64,000 nt of DNA from Chitinophaga pinensis DSM 2588. GTDB taxonomy: Bacteria > Bacteroidota > Bacteroidia > Chitinophagales > Chitinophagaceae. This document shows, in pieces, positions 9,239-16,670 of the stretch. A model generated the notes under the pieces. It ran no database searches, was not told where the DNA came from, and was given only the letters and a program-made list of their open reading frames with translations. The position numbers were made by a program, and so were the translations under genes. Position 1 is the stretch's first letter. Each line of letters begins with the position of its first letter. The DNA is taken from the NCBI RefSeq assembly GCF_000024005.1, contig NC_013132.1, forward strand, positions 3,900,001 to 3,964,000, in the 5' to 3' direction.

Positions 9239-9337
9239 CTCATTAAGTATTAACCGCCAATTTTTGTCCGAAAAAGCTTTTTCTACTAAGTAATATGAAC
9301 CAAATCTGATTACATTTATGGGAAGGAGAGCCTTTCC

Positions 9338-10267
9338 ATGTCACCCGCCTATTCCTTCAAACCCGTCCTGTTTGCATGCAGGACCCTCCAGCGAGAGCTA
9401 TACATAGCCTGGAAATTTATAGACAACGACATCTGGGATACCATACTACCGTCCCTCATGATCTTCTTCACCGGCTGGATCTACCATGGCCGATCATGGG
9501 CCGAACTGCCGCTGCCATTCCTCACCTCCCTTTCTTACGCGGTACTCTACATCTACACCTTCTGCATGGGCAACCAGCTCGATGGGGTAGAAGAAGACCG
9601 GCTCAACAAGCCATACCGTCCGCTCGTAACGGGCCTGGTAACCGTGCGCGAAACCTACCGGCGGTTCTGGATCTACAACATCCTCTACGCCCTGTACGGA
9701 CTACTGCTGGGCACTTTCTGGTACGCCATCGCCTGGATCATTGTATCCTGCTACCTCAATCTTGGTGGCGGCAGCAACCACTGGGCCACCAAAAATCTCG
9801 TTGGAATGACGCTGGGAACCTTCATTCTTTTCAACGTGCAATGGAGCATTGCCCTGCCTGCGGACGCGCATATTGGCACCAATCTCGAAGTCTACTTCGC
9901 CCTCATGAGTGCCTGGGCGGGCTTCGCACTGCCTATACAAGACCTGCGCGATATGGCCGGCGACCTCAAAGGAGGACGTCGCACCTTGCCCATTGTTGTA
10001 GGCGACACAAGGGCGCGATGGTACCTCTGTATCCACTACCTGATCTTTCTACCCGCCACTTTTCTATGCGCGATGCTCACCCAGGATAGTCTGCACGACA
10101 TCTTCTCCGTAGCGGTGGACCTGATCATTTTCCTGATCCAGCTCGTGGTCCACTGGACGGTGGCCGTGCGACTGCTGCTGTTCCGTTCACCCTCCGCCGA
10201 CCACAAAACCTACCACTGCTATGTGCTTTTGTTCGTGGCTTCCATACCGATGGCCTGTTTACTTTGA
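9338..10267 (+). CDS. UbiA-fold prenyltransferase or UbiA-type terpene cyclase
   Basis: 309 residues with seven to nine hydrophobic helices of the UbiA superfamily. The first Asp-rich motif reads NQLDGVEEDRLNKPYRP (Asn79, Gly83, Asp87): the second Asp of the canonical NDxxDxxxD is replaced by Gly. The second motif reads DLRDMAGDLKGGRRTLP (Asp202, Asp205, Asp209), the form seen in chlorophyll synthase and related enzymes. The N-x3-G-x3-D pattern is what I recall for UbiA-type terpene cyclases such as fungal EriG, so the enzyme may cyclise a prenyl diphosphate instead of transferring it. This start is supported by a strong ribosome-binding site GGAAGGAGAG at 9321-9330. No menaquinone or heme genes lie nearby. 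Superfamily is certain, reaction is not. Confidence 0.85.
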   Translation: MSPAYSFKPVLFACRTLQRELYIAWKFIDNDIWDTILPSLMIFFTGWIYHGRSWAELPLPFLTSLSYAVLYIYTFCMGNQLDGVEEDRLNKPYRPLVTGLVTVRETYRRFWIYNILYALYGLLLGTFWYAIAWIIVSCYLNLGGGSNHWATKNLVGMTLGTFILFNVQWSIALPADAHIGTNLEVYFALMSAWAGFALPIQDLRDMAGDLKGGRRTLPIVVGDTRARWYLCIHYLIFLPATFLCAMLTQDSLHDIFSVAVDLIIFLIQLVVHWTVAVRLLLFRSPSADHKTYHCYVLLFVASIPMACLL

Positions 10268-10326
10268 TACATCTGTATACCTGGTGTACCATAACCGGGG
10301 TGCTGCTACCGCATATTTGTGGCATT

Positions 10327-10701
10327 ATGGGTAAGCGAAAAGATATGATTGGCAAGGAGCAACTGCGGTCGCTGTCCCGCATTGCCGGCAAAGTAAATTC
10401 AGTGAATCTGTTCTCGCCGTACCTGACTGGGCACGGTTACACGCAGCAGGAGCGGATGCTTTTTGCCAAAGGCGACTCGGAGCTGATACAGGTGCGCCAG
10501 GAGCAAAACCACTTCACCTACGTGAACCATCTGCGACCGGGTGACAAGGGCGGTTTTATCAACTTCCTGGCTATCCGGATGAACAATGGCGTTACCGGGT
10601 TCTCGATTGACCACTACGTGAAGGCTGCTAAAGTTGCGCTGAAAATTTATGAGCGGGTGGCGAAGCGGCTGTCGCCGGGTGGAGTGAAGATGAAGAGGTG
10701 A
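10327..10701 (+). CDS. Hypothetical protein downstream of the UbiA-fold gene
   Basis: About 124 residues from the ATG at 10327 (MGKRKDMIGKEQL). The frame is open back to a TTG overlapping the UbiA stop, but that extension has no start signal and looks like read-through. The middle part (YTQQERMLFAKGDSELIQV, then YVNHLRPGDKGGFINFL) faintly resembles the N-terminal zinc-finger/primase-like region of Bacteroidota mobile-element proteins, but the zinc cysteines are absent, so no family is assigned. It lies 60 bases after the UbiA-fold gene and is probably cotranscribed with it. Confidence 0.55.
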   Translation: MGKRKDMIGKEQLRSLSRIAGKVNSVNLFSPYLTGHGYTQQERMLFAKGDSELIQVRQEQNHFTYVNHLRPGDKGGFINFLAIRMNNGVTGFSIDHYVKAAKVALKIYERVAKRLSPGGVKMKR

Positions 10702-10995
10702 TGTTTTTTCCGTCGGCTGTTGCACGCTTCCAGCAAGATGTAGCACCGTGGCACGGCGCATCTTGGTGGCTGCATGCTTCGCCGGCAGCAAAGGGGTGAC
10801 TGACTCGGAACTCGTACTGTCACCCGGAGGGGGCTTTGCCGCATTGCGTTGATGATGCTTTTATTGTTGTGATGCGAAAGACACTTTGGGGGCGTTTTCG
10901 GAGGGTAGTGGCTTCGTCTCCCCAAGGGTTTGAGTACTATGGAGAGACGAAGGCCAAGATGAGGGGGCGATGGTTTGCCTTGGTTATTGCTACTT
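10702..10995. other. Intergenic stretch without a convincing gene
   Basis: Between convergent genes. It holds GC-rich imperfect inverted sequence (CAAGATG near 10734 against CATCTTG near 10760) and minus-strand frames whose composition is not protein-like. No transposase remnant was recognised. Confidence 0.4.
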
Positions 10996-11784
10996 TTAGC
11001 CGGCAAAAAAGTTGAACCCTTTAGCCAGAATCTCTTCTTTGGACAAATGATGTCTGTGATTCCTTTCAAGCGCCATCTGGTAAACTGTTTCGGGATCGGG
11101 AAGTACGTTGTCTTCAATACCTACCATGCTGTTGAGGTCTGCGGAGGAAACATCTATACAGTACAATCGAATATCATTGAACAGATTGATGTTTTTCTTG
11201 TTAGCCACAATGAAATTAAACCGGTATTCTACTTTTTCCTTTCCACGGCGGGCAAGTGTGCTAATTTCAATTTTATCCGTTCTTGATTCAAGCTCGCTTC
11301 GGGTTTGTATTATCTTGTCAAACGAAAGCCTTCCCTCTTCGTTCAATATGCCCAGACGCATTAGTAATTGCTGGTTTAATGGAATGGCCTGGTGAAAGCA
11401 TAGATCTGGTTTCATGTAACCTTTAACTTCTAGGTCCTGAATGACAGGAAGTTTGAGGAGCTTGATAGCTTCCAGTGTTTGCATGTCTTTTTTCATTTGC
11501 CAGTATCGGTCTTTCTGAGAAAGTTTTTTCAACTTATTGCACCATGTGTAGTAGTCTAATATAGTTCCGTTGTGAACTCCGTACGTGTCAAATTTTACCT
11601 GGTTATTTACTTTGTGGAGCGACAAGTACCATCCCTGACACTCGTACTGGTTGACGTCCAGATGAATGGCCCCTGTTTTCATGAAGATCGGGTGAAAGTA
11701 GTTTTTGGTAGAAGCGACTAGTTCCAGGAAAGTTATACTCTCAAGATCGATCTTATTAATGGCGTTTAACTCGTGATATAACAT
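10996..11784 (-). CDS. Hypothetical protein, paralogue of the next upstream gene
   Basis: 262 residues, no signal peptide or membrane helix. It is a paralogue of the product of 11814-12668: both begin M-I/L-YHEL, both have KNYFH near residue 28, LEA-x4-LKLP-x-IQ-x-LE-x-KGY-x-x-PD-x-x-FH in the middle, a conserved LGIL and LPDPET near the C-terminus. No known domain was recognised. It is the last gene of the minus-strand array that follows the RHS toxin gene; such arrays often hold immunity or accessory genes, but nothing in this protein proves that. Confidence 0.75.
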   Translation of the reverse strand: MLYHELNAINKIDLESITFLELVASTKNYFHPIFMKTGAIHLDVNQYECQGWYLSLHKVNNQVKFDTYGVHNGTILDYYTWCNKLKKLSQKDRYWQMKKDMQTLEAIKLLKLPVIQDLEVKGYMKPDLCFHQAIPLNQQLLMRLGILNEEGRLSFDKIIQTRSELESRTDKIEISTLARRGKEKVEYRFNFIVANKKNINLFNDIRLYCIDVSSADLNSMVGIEDNVLPDPETVYQMALERNHRHHLSKEEILAKGFNFFAG

Positions 11785-11813
11785 AGCGATAATTTGATTT
11801 CTAATGAATAAGC

Positions 11814-12668
11814 TTATGGTTTGTGCATGTGAGGACTGAATAAACCCTCTTTGGGATTAAACTTTACCTCCGGATTCTTTTCAGGGACGTTAAGGCCGTA
11901 GGTATTTATAGTCCGTATTTGTATGTCAGGCGGGTTTAGGAGGTGGTTGCATAAGGTTTCGGGATCGGGTAAGCTATAACGACTCATCTGCCACGACCGG
12001 CTTTGGCCATTCGACGAGATGATCACTTTTTTCCAGTATATGTCTTCAAAGAGGTTTATCCTTTCTTTATTCCGATAACCGAATTCAAAGGTGAATGCAA
12101 CGGTATTGCCCCCTATGCGTGCTGTAGTGGTTATCTGATTGCTTTTGAGGGTTCTCTGTAATACCGATCTCGCCTGAAAGGTTTTTTCGTAATTGATAAT
12201 GCCGTTCTGGTCCAGTATTCCCAGATGGGAGAGGAACTGCACATTTAAAGGCACTGTTGAATGGAAATAGATATCCGGATGAAGGTATCCTCTATGCTCT
12301 AAATGCTGGATGGCAGGCAGCTTAAGCGTCTCTGCTGCTTCCAAAATGAGCAACTCCTGTTTTATCCTGGCATAAATAGGCTCAGGTCTCGCATTTTTTC
12401 TACCGTAAAAATGTAAAAAGAAGTCTATGATATTGCCTTCTACATTTAACTCGTCAGGATCAGTAGAGTAGCGAAAGCACCATTGGCTTCCTATTGCTTC
12501 GATGCGCACATCGTTTCCTTTGTGGCTGTACCGGAATGTGTCCATATGTTGGCAGTTCAGCTGCATCAGCGCAAAATGAAAATAGTTTTTGTTAATGACC
12601 AGCGACTTCAGGGCATCCCAATTGTAATGCTGGGCAACGTCTATATCTCTCAGTTCGTGATAGATCAT
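11814..12668 (-). CDS. Hypothetical protein, paralogue of the next downstream gene
   Basis: About 284 residues. The ATG at 12668 (MIYHELRDID) is chosen because the paralogue at 10996-11784 begins MLYHELNAIN; the frame continues upstream to 12707 but with no matching sequence. Shared blocks: NKNYFHF, LKLPAIQHLEHRGYLHPDIY, VPLNVQFLSHLGILDQNG, LPDPETLC. It is soluble and has no recognised family. It lies 29 bases before its paralogue, so the two form a tandem duplication in one transcript. The C-terminal tails (after LPDPET) have diverged fully, while the central part is kept. Confidence 0.75.
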   Translation of the reverse strand: MIYHELRDIDVAQHYNWDALKSLVINKNYFHFALMQLNCQHMDTFRYSHKGNDVRIEAIGSQWCFRYSTDPDELNVEGNIIDFFLHFYGRKNARPEPIYARIKQELLILEAAETLKLPAIQHLEHRGYLHPDIYFHSTVPLNVQFLSHLGILDQNGIINYEKTFQARSVLQRTLKSNQITTTARIGGNTVAFTFEFGYRNKERINLFEDIYWKKVIISSNGQSRSWQMSRYSLPDPETLCNHLLNPPDIQIRTINTYGLNVPEKNPEVKFNPKEGLFSPHMHKP

Positions 12669-12707
12669 ACTGCATGATTTTAAAGGAGCGAAATAATTTT
12701 GTGACAA

Positions 12708-12753
12708 CTATCTATATCTGAAACCCTGCTCTGGCTGAATTCAGATCTGATAG
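12708..12753 (-). terminator. Possible hairpin between 12777 stop and 12668 start
   Basis: CTATC...ATCTGAA pairs with TTCAGAT...GATAG (7 plus 5 bp with a small internal loop). The following minus-strand sequence is only moderately T-rich, so termination is uncertain. Confidence 0.35.
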
Positions 12754-12776
12754 CAATAACGGTTAATGAATACAAC

Positions 12777-13265
12777 TTAATAAACCGGATCGCGTTCAAT
12801 CGACGGACGGTCGGGGTGAAAGCTCATTCTTATTCGTTGATTTGTTCTGAGACTAAAGTATTCGGCCGTATTGATTCCAACAAAACGAAAGAGGAGGTGT
12901 ACCTGCTTACGGCCCTCTGTTTGGAGCGAAAGATCGAAGCATCTAAATTGTGGAAATTCGGGTAGCACCTCCAATCCTATTTTTCTGACAAACAAGGCGC
13001 CGATATCTTCCAGGAATCGTTTCTCCTCTTGCTCCGTTCCAGGACCGGTATCAATATGTATGAAAATAGTATCGGTATTCCAGGAAGGAACCAGGTCTAT
13101 ATCGCGGTCCATAAAGGGGGAGAGGAGCTCCTTTGCTATTTTCCGGATCTGCAGTGTCAGGTATTTCCTATCCTCAAGGTTATTGGCGGTTCTACTCTTA
13201 CGCTGTGCCTGTGCATAAAAACAGCTCATGATAAGGGCCCATGTCATTATAAGTTTCCTGTTCAT
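12777..13265 (-). CDS. Secreted protein of the DRK paralogue family
   Basis: About 162 residues from the ATG at 13265, chosen because MNRKLIMTWALIMSCFYAQA is a complete signal peptide and because the upstream gene stops two bases earlier; a longer frame to 13307 would overlap that gene. The mature part starts with LEDRKYLTLQIRKIAKELL, matching EEDRKFLTAEIRKFAKETF in the product of 15558-16280 and TGDRKYFNEQFNKIIKEDF in that of 13268-13750. Later blocks also align: an acidic helix, FPQFRCFDLSL, FRFVGINTAEYFS. The family was not recognised; it is a small periplasmic or surface protein with alternating strands after one helix. Three copies in one array downstream of an RHS toxin make a role in toxin immunity conceivable. 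Confidence 0.75.
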   Translation of the reverse strand: MNRKLIMTWALIMSCFYAQAQRKSRTANNLEDRKYLTLQIRKIAKELLSPFMDRDIDLVPSWNTDTIFIHIDTGPGTEQEEKRFLEDIGALFVRKIGLEVLPEFPQFRCFDLSLQTEGRKQVHLLFRFVGINTAEYFSLRTNQRIRMSFHPDRPSIERDPVY

Positions 13266-13267
13266 GA

Positions 13268-13750
13268 TTACTGCTTTTTGACAGGGGTGAGATCGACTCT
13301 GTAGCATCTGTTGTATATTTTGCTGAAGTACTCCGCCAATCCGCCTTCTAAGAAGTGATAGGTAAATGCTATTTCCCGCTTGCTTTTGGGATCCAAAGCA
13401 AGTACCTGGAAATAGTTAAACTCAGGAAATTCGTTGAAGAGTTTCCGCCAGAAGATACTCGTTAAAGTGATGGACGCTTTTTCAAGTGAAGCTGCTATTT
13501 CTCGTTCACCTGAAAACCCGGCTGTTATTTGGAACTTAAACGTATCGGAACGAAAGCGAAGACAAGCAATATCCGGCCTACAAGCAATGTCCTGCATTTC
13601 CGGAAAGTCTTCTTTTATAATTTTATTAAACTGCTCATTAAAATACTTCCTGTCGCCGGTATATATTGTATAACGAGGACGCTTTTGAGCGAAAGTGGTG
13701 ATGGTGATCATCATAGCACCTAGGCTCATTACCATAAATCTCATATTCAT
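13268..13750 (-). CDS. Secreted protein of the DRK paralogue family
   Basis: 160 residues with signal peptide (MRFMVMSLGAMMITITTFAQ, counted from a second ATG at 13744). The mature protein has TGDRKYFNEQFNKIIKEDFP, then FKFQITAGFSGEREIAASLE, then FPEFNYFQVLALD and FTYHFLEGGLAEYFS, which line up block by block with the product of the next gene (12777-13265) and with that of 15558-16280. Stop and next start are two bases apart, so translation is likely coupled. Function unknown. Confidence 0.75.
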   Translation of the reverse strand: MNMRFMVMSLGAMMITITTFAQKRPRYTIYTGDRKYFNEQFNKIIKEDFPEMQDIACRPDIACLRFRSDTFKFQITAGFSGEREIAASLEKASITLTSIFWRKLFNEFPEFNYFQVLALDPKSKREIAFTYHFLEGGLAEYFSKIYNRCYRVDLTPVKKQ

Positions 13751-13763
13751 TTCGTTTCAGTTC

Positions 13764-13805
13764 GGAAAAAAGAATAGATGGAACCTCGCCAAATGGCAAG
13801 GTTCC
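13764..13805 (-). terminator. Terminator after the 13851 gene
   Basis: GGAACCT-C-GCC, loop AAAT, GGC-A-AGGTTCC (13780-13805) followed on the minus strand by a TATTCTTTTTTCC tract. In minus-strand RNA the C/A position becomes a U-G wobble, so the 11-bp stem is continuous. Similar wobble hairpins recur in this array. Confidence 0.75.
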
Positions 13806-13850
13806 CTGGTTTTGGTTGGCGGATATGGGTATAGAAAAAAAGTGTGACGG

Positions 13851-14228
13851 CTATTGAACAGTCATTTCATCTATGGATATATTGATGGTTGGTTTTGGTT
13901 GATCAATCGCAAGTACTACCGTTTGTCCCCCGATCTCCAGGAGACGTGGGCGATTATCGTCAAAGTGAAAACTCCATGCAGCCTGCTTATCCGCCTGTGG
14001 AAGGTCGTTCGCCAACGTGGTCTGCAATCTCACTAGCTGGCCCTGGTACTGTTCGTAGAAGTGTGCCTGTAATTGATCCCTTTGCGTACAAAGACGAAAG
14101 GAGAATACGGGTTTGAATGGTGACATGCCTGCGCGGAGCATGCTGAATCTTCTCATTTCTAAAGTGGCTGCCGTAGTTTTGAGGCGCGATGGGCCTTGTT
14201 TCAATTGTGTTGTCATTTTTCTTTGCAT
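13851..14228 (-). CDS. Hypothetical basic protein
   Basis: 125 residues (or 121 from a second ATG at 14216, which has the purine-rich AAAGAAAA before it). N-terminal half basic, C-terminal half likely beta (WSFHFDDNRPRLLEIGGQTV, then PTINISIDEMTVQ). No signal peptide, no family recognised. It is kept as a gene because it lies in line with its minus-strand neighbours, has its own terminator after it, and has the better composition of the overlapping frames here; one of these (13987-14310) was rejected. Confidence 0.5.
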   Translation of the reverse strand: MQRKMTTQLKQGPSRLKTTAATLEMRRFSMLRAGMSPFKPVFSFRLCTQRDQLQAHFYEQYQGQLVRLQTTLANDLPQADKQAAWSFHFDDNRPRLLEIGGQTVVLAIDQPKPTINISIDEMTVQ

Positions 14229-14281
14229 TTATAGTTATCGTTAAATCTTTGTTTACTGGGTAGTCGGTGAAGGAAAACATA

Positions 14282-14306
14282 GAGTCAGATAAGAATATCC
14301 AGACTC
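14282..14306 (-). repeat. Array hairpin, copy 1
   Basis: On the minus strand GAGTC pairs with GACTC and GATA with TATC around loop TTCT, with one bulge; TATGTTTTCC follows. It lies 50 bases after the stop at 14356 and may terminate it. Its core GGATATTCTTATC is shared with copies 2 and 3. Confidence 0.6.
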
Positions 14307-14355
14307 GCACCTAGAATTAACCTAAAAAACCATGGGGGTAATTCCCATTTTTCAA

Positions 14356-14757
14356 TTATTCCTGCTTACCGCTGCCTTTCTCCGGAACATATCTTTTCAG
14401 AAACATCTCGCGGCGGCCGATGAACTCATTAGCTGATGCATCATTGCTGCCTGTTATGTGCAATCTGCCATCGGGTAGGGGCTCTACCTCGTATTTCCGT
14501 TCGTAGGGAATGCCGTGCATACGTGTAATCAGTTTGTTATTCACTAATTGATACCGCATGTAGATGAAAGGATGCGGTCCGAGCACAGGGCTGCTGTATG
14601 TCAGTTCGCCTCTTTCCGTGAATCTGATAAGTATGTCCTTTTTGGGTATGTACGTCTGACTGTCCATGTCTCTCATGAGCACGGGCATGGTGTCGTCGGT
14701 TGTTGCATCATCGATTATCCATTCACCTAACAAAAAATTAGTTTGCATCATTCTCAT
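14356..14757 (-). CDS. Hypothetical protein, lipocalin-like pattern
   Basis: 133 residues without a signal peptide. The start FLLGEWIIDD, the run of alternating strands (ILIRFTERGELTYSS, YMRYQLVNNKLITRM, RKYEVEPLPDGRLHI) and the size fit the small lipocalin-like domains that Bacteroidota carry in many lineage-specific proteins. This is a pattern judgement, not a recognised family. The gene stands alone between gaps of about 120 and 130 bases in the RHS-downstream array, with a hairpin after it. Confidence 0.6.
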   Translation of the reverse strand: MRMMQTNFLLGEWIIDDATTDDTMPVLMRDMDSQTYIPKKDILIRFTERGELTYSSPVLGPHPFIYMRYQLVNNKLITRMHGIPYERKYEVEPLPDGRLHITGSNDASANEFIGRREMFLKRYVPEKGSGKQE

Positions 14758-14877
14758 TCACATCTCAATTAATAATGGTTCCCCTTATTGCAAAATGCCC
14801 TGGCACTTAACAAGCTTCCCGCAGGCTTATGCCGATAGTGTATTGGTGCATTATATTGCCTTGACATGGGCATCACT

Positions 14878-15591
14878 TTATTGAAAACTGTTAAGCCACC
14901 TCACATGCTTTTGCCACTCATTGTACAAGTGGTGAGATTGTAATTTCTTTTTATAGTCGTTGGCGATTACCTGCCATTGCGGATTAGCGCGAAACCTTAA
15001 TAGGCTGGTAAGATTCACCATGTTCCTGAACTCCATGATTTCGCTACCGTTTTTAACTTTCCATGCTCTTAGCAAATGGTCTTCTACCATATATTTATTT
15101 AACAGTGGCAGGCCAACTTTTCTAAGCACTTCCAGCACCTGATCGGCAACTATGCTGATGTTGTCATCGTTCAATACCCAGCAATGCCGTTGATTGCCTA
15201 GTATGAATGGCCCTAGCTCTTCTCTCCAATGTGCATCGTGTATTCTATAGGACCGAAACTGAACCACATCGTTGAAGAATGTTTTCAAGGCACTACAGAC
15301 TACGCCAATTACTAATGTGAACTTGTAGTTGTTGGTATAGCTATTCGAATTCCTTTGCATACTAATGATACCATGATAGCCCTTTTGGGAGCAATGAAAC
15401 TCTGTTTGTATCCGTGTAAAACCGTTACATATTAATTCCGGGGTAATAGCGTCCATTAAACGTTCGTACTTCGTCATATTCTGTCTGTTGTAACCATCGA
15501 CATCAGTTCGTTGTAGGGCATCGATGATGATTTTATGATTGAATGGATTGGCTGTCGTTAACCTGGTTGTGAGAAGAGGACCTTTAACCAT
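14878..15591 (-). CDS. DUF4304-like protein
   Basis: 237 residues from the first ATG, which overlaps the upstream gene by 34 bases; the ATG at 15477 (MTKYERLMDAI, 199 residues) is an equally good start. From there the sequence has the DUF4304 pattern: an N-terminal helix, a Gly-Phe (NGFTRIQTEF), a beta-hairpin around GYHGIISMQRN, then FTLVIGVV, and a conserved middle HWREELGPFILGNQRHCWVL. DUF4304 proteins are soluble, of unknown function and often found near toxin genes. The position behind an RHS toxin fits an immunity role but does not prove it. Confidence 0.65.
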   Translation of the reverse strand: MVKGPLLTTRLTTANPFNHKIIIDALQRTDVDGYNRQNMTKYERLMDAITPELICNGFTRIQTEFHCSQKGYHGIISMQRNSNSYTNNYKFTLVIGVVCSALKTFFNDVVQFRSYRIHDAHWREELGPFILGNQRHCWVLNDDNISIVADQVLEVLRKVGLPLLNKYMVEDHLLRAWKVKNGSEIMEFRNMVNLTSLLRFRANPQWQVIANDYKKKLQSHHLYNEWQKHVRWLNSFQ

Positions 15592-16280
15592 TTTTTTTGT
15601 GTTTCACTGTAGTAACTCACCGAGTCGCCATCCATGCAGTGAAACTCCATCCCAACCGGGGCTCCCGTTGTCGATATTGCGGACAATACCACAATTTTAA
15701 ATTGCGGGAAGTATTTTAAGAATTTAGACCTCAGCACCTGCACCACCTGGGGACCGGATGATTCCAGTAGTCTCTTGATCACTGCAGGGTCTTCAGGTTT
15801 TGCACCAAGCCGAAATTCAAATATTTCAGCAGCATTTTTGAACTGGTCTTCCTGAATGTCTTTATCTGAATCATTGCCGAAGGTTTCTTTCGCGAACTTC
15901 CTTATTTCGGCGGTCAGAAACTTCCGGTCTTCTTCGTTAACTGTTGACCGAACCATTTTGATTTGTGTAGTATTATCGCTGGCAGCTTCTTTCGTTCGAG
16001 GCTGGCTGTGGTTCGCCTGTGCACTACCAGAAATTGCCGTCTTGCCGGTGGCAGGCGGCGCTTTCGGCACCTGACTGTTCGTTGTTAACGAGCTTTGCGG
16101 CTGATGTTTCGATGTCTGGCTGTTTGTTGTTGCAGCGCTTCGCAGCTGGGGGTGCGCTTTAGTAATTTTGGGTGAAGCATTTTGTTGGTTCACTTTCGTT
16201 TTGTTCAAAGCTGGCGAGGTGTTTTGCGCATGCGTGTTGCTACAAATGACCGTTAGCATTAAAATTAAGCAGTACTTCAT
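15558..16280 (-). CDS. Secreted protein of the DRK paralogue family with Ser/Thr/Pro/Gln-rich linker
   Basis: About 240 residues from the ATG at 16280, where MKYCLILMLTVICSNTHAQ is a full signal peptide; the frame reaches 16361 but the extra N-terminus would bury the signal. Residues 20-110 are a low-complexity spacer rich in Ser, Thr, Gln, Pro, Ala and Lys, likely unfolded. The C-terminal domain starts EEDRKFLTAEIRKFAKETF and contains FEFRLGAKPEDPAVIKRLLE, FPQFKIVVLSA and MEFHCMDGDSVSYYS, aligning with the products of 12777-13265 and 13268-13750, which lack the spacer. The spacer would allow the domain to stand away from a membrane or wall. Function unknown. Confidence 0.75.
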   Translation of the reverse strand: MKYCLILMLTVICSNTHAQNTSPALNKTKVNQQNASPKITKAHPQLRSAATTNSQTSKHQPQSSLTTNSQVPKAPPATGKTAISGSAQANHSQPRTKEAASDNTTQIKMVRSTVNEEDRKFLTAEIRKFAKETFGNDSDKDIQEDQFKNAAEIFEFRLGAKPEDPAVIKRLLESSGPQVVQVLRSKFLKYFPQFKIVVLSAISTTGAPVGMEFHCMDGDSVSYYSETQKKWLKVLFSQPG

Positions 16281-16401
16281 GATTCTGTTGTTATAGTATT
16301 TGTTAATTGATTGACTTGTAAACTGGTAGAACCCCTTCGTTTTTATATTAATAATGCACATGACCTTTATCGTTTACAGCCTTTGAGGGAAAAGAATAAC
16401 T

Positions 16402-16423
16402 AGCCGGATAAGAATACCCAGCT
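16402..16423 (-). repeat. Array hairpin, copy 2
   Basis: On the minus strand AGCTGGGTA pairs with TATCCGGCT (9 bp with two G-U wobbles) around tetraloop TTCT, followed by AGTTATTCTTTTCC. It differs from copy 3 at two of 22 positions, and both changes keep pairing through wobble. It lies 41 bases after the small gene ending at 16464 and could be its terminator. Confidence 0.65.
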
Positions 16424-16463
16424 CTCGGTTGGACAAATGCCGGCCTGGAGGCCGGACTTGGTA

Positions 16464-16607
16464 CTAATTCAAGTTCGTTATCTCTGATACCAGTTTGATG
16501 CGTATCCTCTTATGGCTCCTGTCACTACTGCTTTCAACCGTTTCCGAAAGAGCGTCGTCGTCTGTTTCACTTTCTATCTGCCATGTTCGTAAAAGTATGT
16601 TCATCAT
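16464..16607 (-). CDS. Very small hypothetical protein
   Basis: 47 residues from the ATG at 16607. This start has one of the best ribosome-binding sites in the window (GGAGAAGG ending three bases before ATG), which is the main reason to believe in the gene. The product has an acidic middle (ESETDDDALSETVESSSD) and a basic end (HKRIRIKLV). The frame continues up to 16658, but that would run through hairpin copy 3. No family recognised. Confidence 0.45.
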   Translation of the reverse strand: MMNILLRTWQIESETDDDALSETVESSSDRSHKRIRIKLVSEITNLN

Positions 16608-16648
16608 TGTCCTTCTCCATTCAATCATTTGATACAGGTTATATACAT

Positions 16649-16670
16649 AGCCGGACAAGAATATCCAGCT
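16649..16670 (-). repeat. Array hairpin, copy 3
   Basis: AGCTGGATA pairs with TGTCCGGCT on the minus strand around TTCT. No T-run follows, so it is not a simple terminator. It lies 42 bases upstream of the small gene's start. Confidence 0.6.

Noticed and set aside
9376..10089. 237-codon frame overlapping the UbiA-fold gene in another frame
   Set aside because: Composition (Arg, His, Pro, Gln) is not protein-like, while the UbiA frame has helices, motifs and a strong ribosome-binding site.
10647..11117. Minus-strand frame of 156 codons
   Set aside because: Overlaps two better genes and an intergenic stretch; composition unlike a protein.
12708..12753. Possible insertion-sequence inverted repeat
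   Set aside because: Arms are short and imperfect with a 17-base loop, and no transposase lies nearby; a hairpin in the transcript is simpler.
13987..14310. Minus-strand frame overlapping 13851-14228
   Set aside because: Runs through hairpin copy 1 and has a poorer composition; the 13851-14228 frame fits the terminator after it.
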